Assembly: GCA_045592625.1 (NCBI GenBank)
Contig: JAZNVC010000024.1
Coordinates: 1 to 36,564, forward strand
Reading direction: 5' to 3'
Length of the DNA: 36,564 bases
Origin: SIG607 sp045592625
GTDB taxonomy: Bacteria > Bacillota > Clostridia > Oscillospirales > Acutalibacteraceae
Part shown: positions 31,752-36,564 of the stretch, piece after piece
Position numbering within the stretch: the first letter of the stretch is position 1
Layout of the letters: each line of letters begins with the position of its first letter
Program-made: the position numbers and the translations under genes
Notes under the pieces: generated by a model
Database searches by the model: none
Told to the model about the DNA's origin: nothing
What the model saw: the letters and a program-made list of their open reading frames with translations, nothing else

Positions 31752-32976
31752 TTTTTGTCATACGGTTATAATCGGCGGTGGAGCATCTGGTATGTGTGCT
31801 TCAATACTACTAAAAAGAAAATTTAAAAATGAAAGAATAGTTGTTCTTGAGTCTCTATCCAGAGTTGGAAAAAAGCTAAGCATTACGGGAAACGGTAGAT
31901 GCAATATAACTAATTGTAATTTAACTTTAGATGCTTATCATGGCGAAAACTCGGATTTTTGCCGCAATGCACTAACCACATATAATTATGATTACACTGT
32001 AAAGTTTTTTAATTCCATAGGTGTACCTTTTTGCAATGGTGATGACGGTAAAATGTACCCATATAGCCTTCAGGCTTCTTCGGTTGTAGACGCTTTAAGG
32101 TTTGAAATGGAAAAAATAGGTGTTCAAATTATCAATGATATTAATGCTAATGCGATTTTAAGAGATAATGGTCATTTGACTGTTTTGACCGATAAGGGCA
32201 TTTTTGAGTGTAAAAATGTAATTGTTGCAACAGGAAGCACCGCCGGCGGTAAAAAAATAGGCGGAACAGGGGATGGCTATAAAATTTTATCAAAGCTTGG
32301 GCATATGCTTATTTCACCCAGTGAATCTCTTGTGCAACTTAAAACGGAACTTGACAGTATTAAAGCATTAAACGGTATAAAGGTTAATGCTTGTGTTACT
32401 TCCTATATTAACGGCAAAAAACAACGCTGTGAGACAGGGGAAGTTTTGTTCACTAAATACGGTATTTCCGGTCCTCCTGTTTTGCAAATTTCTCGCAATA
32501 AAATAAAAGGAGAGAGAATTGTTAAAATTAATTTTTTCCCCGAAAAAAGTTATGATGAAATTGTTGATATGTTATTATCACGAGTAGCCGTTTTATCAGA
32601 TAGAACAGCAGAGAATTTCTTTGTAGGTTTGCTGCCTAAAATGGTTGGTCATACAGTATTGAAGTTATGCAATATTGGGCTTAACACCAAGGTTTCGTCA
32701 TTTGACAGTCACATTTGCAGGTTGTTAGCGGAAAAATTATATTCTTTTCCATTAAGAGTAACCGGTACTAACGGAGTGGAAAATGCACAGGTTATAGCGG
32801 GTGGAATTTCTACTAAAGAATTTGATGAAATAACTTTAGAATCACTTATTTGCAAGGGCGTATATGCAACAGGTGAGGTATTAGATATAGATGGTGACTG
32901 TGGCGGATATAATCTACAATGGGCTTGGTCCAGCGCTGCTGCAGCAGCTGAAGGGATAATCGGTAAAGAATTATGA
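31744..32976 (+). CDS. HI0933/BaiN-family flavoprotein (NAD(P)/FAD-dependent oxidoreductase)
   Basis: A 410-aa flavoprotein. The dinucleotide-binding VIIGGGASGM is near the N-terminus, followed by the family signature GKKLSITGNGRCNITN, and ATGSTAGGKKIGGTGDG. The C-terminal FAD segment is YATGEVLDIDGDCGGYNLQWAW. By family, members reduce organic substrates (some act on bile acid intermediates) or remain unassigned; the substrate here is unknown. The ATG at 31744 overlaps the yifB end, with GGGGTG five bases before it. Overlapping stops and starts on both sides show a tight three-gene operon. Confidence 0.92.
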   Translation: MSDFCHTVIIGGGASGMCASILLKRKFKNERIVVLESLSRVGKKLSITGNGRCNITNCNLTLDAYHGENSDFCRNALTTYNYDYTVKFFNSIGVPFCNGDDGKMYPYSLQASSVVDALRFEMEKIGVQIINDINANAILRDNGHLTVLTDKGIFECKNVIVATGSTAGGKKIGGTGDGYKILSKLGHMLISPSESLVQLKTELDSIKALNGIKVNACVTSYINGKKQRCETGEVLFTKYGISGPPVLQISRNKIKGERIVKINFFPEKSYDEIVDMLLSRVAVLSDRTAENFFVGLLPKMVGHTVLKLCNIGLNTKVSSFDSHICRLLAEKLYSFPLRVTGTNGVENAQVIAGGISTKEFDEITLESLICKGVYATGEVLDIDGDCGGYNLQWAWSSAAAAAEGIIGKEL

Positions 32977-34544
32977 TACTTATAAGTAATGTATTTTTAT
33001 CTCTTGATACCGATTTTTCTTCAACAGATAATTTGGTGGCTGAATGTTTAAACTTAAATTTTAAGTCAATAAAAAAATCTTATCTATATAAAAAATCAAT
33101 AGATGCTCGCAAAAAAGAAAATATATTATTTTGTTGCTCTTTTGTGGCTGAACTTGACCAAAAAATCGAAAAGAGTTTAATAAGTAAAAACAAGAATATA
33201 ACGCCATATAAAAAAGAAATTTATTGTTGGCAGAGAAAATGTTCAATAAATAAAAAACCTGTTGTTATAGGTTTTGGTCCTGCCGGTATGTTTGCTGCAC
33301 TTCTTTTAGCACGAAGTGGTTTAAAACCCATAGTTATTGAACGTGGTGAAGATGCTGATTCAAGAAAAAAGTCGGTAGAGGCGTATTTTAACGGTGGAGA
33401 ACTTAATCCTGAATCAAATGTACAGTTTGGTGAAGGCGGTGCTGGAACCTTTTCGGACGGAAAACTTAACACCGGAATAAAAGATTTTCGTTGCAGAACA
33501 GTCCTTGAAACTTTTGTAGAATTCGGTGCTCCTGAAAAAATTCTCTATGAAGCTAAACCACACATTGGTACCGATATTCTTATTAATGTTGTTAAAAATA
33601 TCAGAAAAGAAATTATTTCTCTTGGCGGAGAAATTCGTTTTAACACTAAGGCTGTTGGTTTTTCATTTGATGATACAATAACTTCTGTTAAACTTTCCGA
33701 TTGGTCTGAAATATATACCGATAACGTTATATTAGCAACAGGGCACTCGGCAAGAGACGTTTACAGATATTTAAAAGAAAATGATATTAAAATGTGTCAA
33801 AAACCCTTTGCTATAGGCGTTAGAATTGAACATTTGCAGAAAGATATAAATAAAGCTTTGTACGGTGATTTTGATTCTCATCCCGCTTTAGAAGCCGCTT
33901 CCTATAAAATGGCGGTTCATTTGAATAATGGCAGAGGAGTCTTTACATTTTGTATGTGTCCCGGAGGAGAGGTTATAAATTCTTCCAGCGAAAAAGGGTA
34001 CATGGCTGTTAACGGTATGAGTAATAGTAAACGTGATGGAATTAATGCTAACAGTGCACTGTTGGTAAGCGTTTTACCTAGTGATTTTCCCGATGATGAC
34101 CTGTTAGCGGGTTGCAAACTTCAATATGATATTGAGAAAAAGGCTTATGAGGTTGCTAATGGTAAGGTGCCGATTACTACTGTCGGGCATTTGTTAATGA
34201 ATTACAAAGCTGAATTTAGAGATATTTTACCTACTGTTAAACCAAATACTGCTTTTGCTGAACTTGGCGATATTTTTCCTGATTATATCGTTGATGCATT
34301 AAAGGAAAGTTTACCACTGTTTGATAAAAAATTAAGAGGATTTGCAAAACCGTCTGCGGTTATAACGGCACCCGAAACCAGAAGTTCGGCACCCGTCAGA
34401 GTTTTACGTGATAATTTTATGGAAAGTTTATCGGTAAAAGGTCTGTTTCCCTGCGGCGAAGGGGCAGGTTATGCGGGTGGAATTATGTCTGCCGCCGTTG
34501 ATGGTTTGCTTTGTGCAGAAAAAATTATTGAAAAATCGCTGTAA
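32973..34544 (+). CDS. COG2509-type FAD-dependent dehydrogenase
   Basis: A 523-aa protein. An N-terminal region of about 85 residues with no clear motif precedes a Rossmann FAD domain: VVIGFGPAGMFAALLLARSG near residue 92-111 (motif GFGPAG). Hallmarks of COG2509 follow: NVQFGEGGAGTFSDGKL, CMCPGGEV near residue 328, and the C-terminal PCGEGAGYAGGIMSAAVDG. The reaction is unknown. It starts with ATGA overlapping the previous stop (32973-32976), so translation is coupled. No clear terminator follows before gap. Confidence 0.9.
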   Translation: MILISNVFLSLDTDFSSTDNLVAECLNLNFKSIKKSYLYKKSIDARKKENILFCCSFVAELDQKIEKSLISKNKNITPYKKEIYCWQRKCSINKKPVVIGFGPAGMFAALLLARSGLKPIVIERGEDADSRKKSVEAYFNGGELNPESNVQFGEGGAGTFSDGKLNTGIKDFRCRTVLETFVEFGAPEKILYEAKPHIGTDILINVVKNIRKEIISLGGEIRFNTKAVGFSFDDTITSVKLSDWSEIYTDNVILATGHSARDVYRYLKENDIKMCQKPFAIGVRIEHLQKDINKALYGDFDSHPALEAASYKMAVHLNNGRGVFTFCMCPGGEVINSSSEKGYMAVNGMSNSKRDGINANSALLVSVLPSDFPDDDLLAGCKLQYDIEKKAYEVANGKVPITTVGHLLMNYKAEFRDILPTVKPNTAFAELGDIFPDYIVDALKESLPLFDKKLRGFAKPSAVITAPETRSSAPVRVLRDNFMESLSVKGLFPCGEGAGYAGGIMSAAVDGLLCAEKIIEKSL

Positions 34545-34634
34545 TTCTTACTCAATATTTACAAAATGTTATAGTTTTATATTGAAATTATTGTGTTTTT
34601 TTCCAAAATATGCACAATGATAAAAAAATAACAA

Positions 34635-34660
34635 AAAACTCTTGAAAAAATCCGAGTTTT
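34635..34660. promoter_or_regulatory. Inverted repeat over the -35 of gap
   Basis: AAAACTC (34635-34641) and GAGTTTT (34654-34660) form an inverted repeat with a 12-base centre that contains the -35 box, the layout of a repressor operator. No regulator gene is adjacent. Confidence 0.45.
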
Positions 34661-34670
34661 AGGATAAAAT
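34642..34670 (+). promoter_or_regulatory. Promoter of gap
   Basis: TTGAAA (34642-34647), 17 bp and TAAAAT (34665-34670), about 44 bases before the gap ATG; a strong RBS (AGGAGG) follows in the leader. Confidence 0.75.
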
Positions 34671-34713
34671 ATTAAAGGCAAAAAATATGCAAATTATTTA
34701 GGAGGTAATTCTC

Positions 34714-35727
34714 ATGGTTAAAGTTGCTATTAATGGTTTTGGCCGTATTGGCCGTCTCGCTTTCAGACAGATGTTTGGCGCTGAGGGTTATGAAGTAGTT
34801 GCTATCAACGATCTTACCAGCCCTGCTATGCTTGCTCATCTTCTTAAGTACGACTCTGCTCAGGGTAGATATGCTCTTGCTGATACCGTTGTTGCTGGCG
34901 AAGACAGCATCACAGTTGACGGTAAGACCATTAAAATCTATGCTGAAAAGAATGCTGCTGATCTTCCTTGGGGTGAAATCGGTGTTGACGTAGTTCTTGA
35001 ATGTACCGGTTTCTATTGCTCCAAAGAAAAGAGCCAGGCTCACATCGATGCCGGTGCTAAAAAGGTTGTTATTTCTGCTCCTGCAGGCAAAGACCTTCCC
35101 ACTATCGTTTACAGCGTAAACGAAAATACCCTTACTGCTGATGACAAGATTATTTCTGCTGCTTCCTGCACCACTAACTGTCTTGCTCCTATGGCTAATA
35201 CTCTTAACAAATATGCTCCTATCCAGAGCGGTATTATGACTACTGTTCATGCTTGGACAGGCGATCAGATGGTTCTTGACGGTCCTCACAGAAAAGGTGA
35301 CCTCCGTCGTGCACGTGCTGCTGCTTGCAATATCGTTCCCAACAGCACCGGTGCTGCTAAGGCAATCGGTCTTGTAATTCCTGAACTCAACGGCAAACTC
35401 ATCGGTTCTGCACAGCGTGTTCCTGTTCCTACCGGTTCTACTACTATTCTTGTTGCTGTTGTTAAGGGCAAGGATGTAACTGTTGAAGGTATTAATGCCG
35501 CTATGAAAGCTGCTTCTTCTGCTTCTTTCGGTTACACTGAAGAAGAACTCGTTTCAAGCGATATCATCGGTATCACTTACGGCTCACTCTTCGATGCTAC
35601 TCAGACAATGGTTACAAAGATTGAAGACGGTCTCTATCAGGTACAGGTTGTTTCATGGTATGACAATGAAAACAGCTACACAAGCCAGATGGTTCGTACA
35701 ATCAAGTACTTTGCAGAGCTTGCATAA
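34714..35727 (+). CDS. gap: Type I glyceraldehyde-3-phosphate dehydrogenase
   Basis: NAD-dependent glycolytic enzyme that converts glyceraldehyde-3-phosphate to 1,3-bisphosphoglycerate. NAD-binding INGFGRIGRLAFR opens the chain; the catalytic Cys152 is in SAASCTTNCLAP; HAWTGDQ, RRARAAACNIVPNSTGAA and the C-terminal WYDNENSY motif are intact. 337 aa is standard. The codon choice is strongly biased (CTT, GCT, GGT, AAC/ATC), as expected for a highly expressed gene, and differs from neighbours. RBS AGGAGG. Single-gene unit with a promoter and terminator. Confidence 0.98.
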   Translation: MVKVAINGFGRIGRLAFRQMFGAEGYEVVAINDLTSPAMLAHLLKYDSAQGRYALADTVVAGEDSITVDGKTIKIYAEKNAADLPWGEIGVDVVLECTGFYCSKEKSQAHIDAGAKKVVISAPAGKDLPTIVYSVNENTLTADDKIISAASCTTNCLAPMANTLNKYAPIQSGIMTTVHAWTGDQMVLDGPHRKGDLRRARAAACNIVPNSTGAAKAIGLVIPELNGKLIGSAQRVPVPTGSTTILVAVVKGKDVTVEGINAAMKAASSASFGYTEEELVSSDIIGITYGSLFDATQTMVTKIEDGLYQVQVVSWYDNENSYTSQMVRTIKYFAELA

Positions 35728-35746
35728 TTATAGCTAAACAATTTTT

Positions 35747-35776
35747 AAGGACCGGCGTCAAAACCGGTCCTTTTTC
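35747..35776 (+). terminator. Intrinsic terminator after gap
   Basis: AAGGACCGG (35747-35755) pairs with CCGGTCCTT (35764-35772), followed by Ts. Confidence 0.9.
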
Positions 35777-35804
35777 TTAACTTTTCACTTAACCGAGGTG
35801 CCTT

Positions 35805-36527
35805 ATGGGTCTAAAACGTCTTGACAAATTAATAGCGCTCAACTGCAACGTTTCAAGAAAAGAAGCGAGACAGCTCATCAAAGACTCCGCCGTTACACTC
35901 AACGGCAGAGTTTGTCTGCGCGCGGAAGAACTGATTGACGTTGAAAGCGACGAAATCAGCGTAGAGGGTTATAATTTCACCCTGAAAGAGCACGTTTACA
36001 TTATGATGAATAAGCCGAAAGGGGTTATAACCGCAACCCGTGACCCTCAAAAAGAAACGGTTATCGATATAATTCCGCCCGAGCTCAAAAGACGCTCCAT
36101 TTTCCCTGCAGGCAGACTTGACCGCGACACAACGGGACTTTTGCTCATAACCGATGACGGCGCTTTTGCTCACAGAATAATGAGCCCGGCACACCACGTT
36201 TATAAAACATATATCGCAACGCTTTCCTATCAGCTTTACGATGAGGATATCGAAAAACTGCAAAGCGGAATCACTCTCGACGACGGTACGGAATGCCTGC
36301 CCGCAAAGGTCAGAGCGATAACCGAAAACGGTCTTCCCGCTGCGGAAATCAAAATCCGCGAAGGCAAATATCATCAGGTAAAGAGGATGTTTGCCGCCGT
36401 CGGAAACCACGTTGAGCAGCTTCGCAGAATACAGATAGGCACGTTGAAACTCGACGCCGACCTTGCAGAAGGCGAATGCCGCGAGCTTACCGAAGAAGAA
36501 CTCGACCTCGTATTCACCGATGAATAA
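35805..36527 (+). CDS. rsuA: RsuA/RluB-family pseudouridine synthase, higher GC than its neighbours
   Basis: Isomerises a uridine in rRNA. An N-terminal S4 RNA-binding domain (RLDKLIALNCNVSRKEARQL, residues about 4-60) is followed by the catalytic core with MMNKPKGVITAT, GRLDRDTTGLLL (catalytic Asp106) and REGKYHQVKRMFA. At 240 aa it matches RsuA (16S U516) better than RluB, though this is not certain. RBS GAGGTG sits 4 bases before the ATG. The sequence uses CGC, CTC, CCG, GCG and ACG codons far more than the rest of the window; one 60-base stretch (36301-36360) is 55% G+C. This suggests a transferred gene or a composition boundary at about 35.77 kb. Confidence 0.92.
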   Translation: MGLKRLDKLIALNCNVSRKEARQLIKDSAVTLNGRVCLRAEELIDVESDEISVEGYNFTLKEHVYIMMNKPKGVITATRDPQKETVIDIIPPELKRRSIFPAGRLDRDTTGLLLITDDGAFAHRIMSPAHHVYKTYIATLSYQLYDEDIEKLQSGITLDDGTECLPAKVRAITENGLPAAEIKIREGKYHQVKRMFAAVGNHVEQLRRIQIGTLKLDADLAEGECRELTEEELDLVFTDE

Positions 36528-36564
36528 TAAATTAACACATTACCGCTCAATATTTTGCATAGTC
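36528..36564. other. Non-coding end of the window
   Basis: AT-rich sequence with no feature I can support. Confidence 0.5.

Overview
The window is low-GC chromosomal DNA from a Gram-positive anaerobe of the Clostridia, probably a gut Oscillospiraceae/Ruminococcaceae-type organism. This is inferred from strong GGAGG ribosome binding sites, a lysine (L-box) riboswitch, a CwlD-type amidase, a desulfoferrodoxin/thioredoxin pair, TIGR04086 and DUF4358 proteins, MBOAT/DHHW genes and family-level resemblance of the proteins. Most of the window is housekeeping; no prophage, plasmid, IS transposase or CRISPR array was seen.

Layout. 0-6 kb: a phosphohexomutase (pgcA, minus), then dapA-lysA behind a lysine riboswitch with a visible terminator/antiterminator, then a PurF-like phosphoribosyltransferase (minus) whose glutaminase site looks dead. 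6-11.2 kb (minus): a 1090-aa membrane-anchored surface protein built from four repeat + jelly-roll modules, followed by a GH16 lipoprotein; a 16-bp direct repeat sits directly upstream of its promoter. 11.3-16.7 kb (plus): two rRNA methyltransferases (RsmE, RsmF-like), then a DUF4358 lipoprotein, an MBOAT O-acyltransferase and a DHHW/AlgJ-like protein forming an O-acetylation cassette. 16.7-19.4 kb: two tRNA-Ser genes (minus) divergent from serC-serA. 19.5-20.9 kb: a metallo-beta-lactamase-fold lipoprotein with a DUF3006 partner. 20.9-22.6 kb (minus): a second dapA with dapB. 22.7-28.9 kb (plus): queA-tgt, yajC, a TIGR04086 membrane protein, a 49-aa orphan ORF, cwlD, radA, trxA and dfx. 29-30.1 kb (minus): a NUDIX hydrolase, a broken four-helix-bundle gene, an array of hairpin modules and tRNA-Ser(CGA). 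30.2-34.5 kb (plus): yifB and two flavoproteins in an overlapping operon. 34.7-36.5 kb: gap, then an RsuA-type pseudouridine synthase of visibly higher GC.

How the genes work together. DapA (two copies), DapB and LysA make diaminopimelate and lysine for peptidoglycan and protein. Only one dapA copy is behind the lysine riboswitch, so the organism could keep making diaminopimelate when lysine is plentiful. SerC and SerA make serine beside two serine tRNAs. The surface protein/GH16 pair probably binds and cuts an extracellular beta-glucan-like polymer. Thioredoxin and desulfoferrodoxin suggest oxygen defence in an anaerobe.

The most unusual region is 29.4-29.95 kb. Hairpins with different stems but a shared 11-bp linker (TGATGATATAC) lie in both orientations beside a gene for a 23S-IVP/S23-type four-helix-bundle protein that carries one frameshift and one nonsense codon. 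The last module overlaps the -35 box of that gene. This may be a degenerate copy of an undescribed small mobile or structured-nucleic-acid element.
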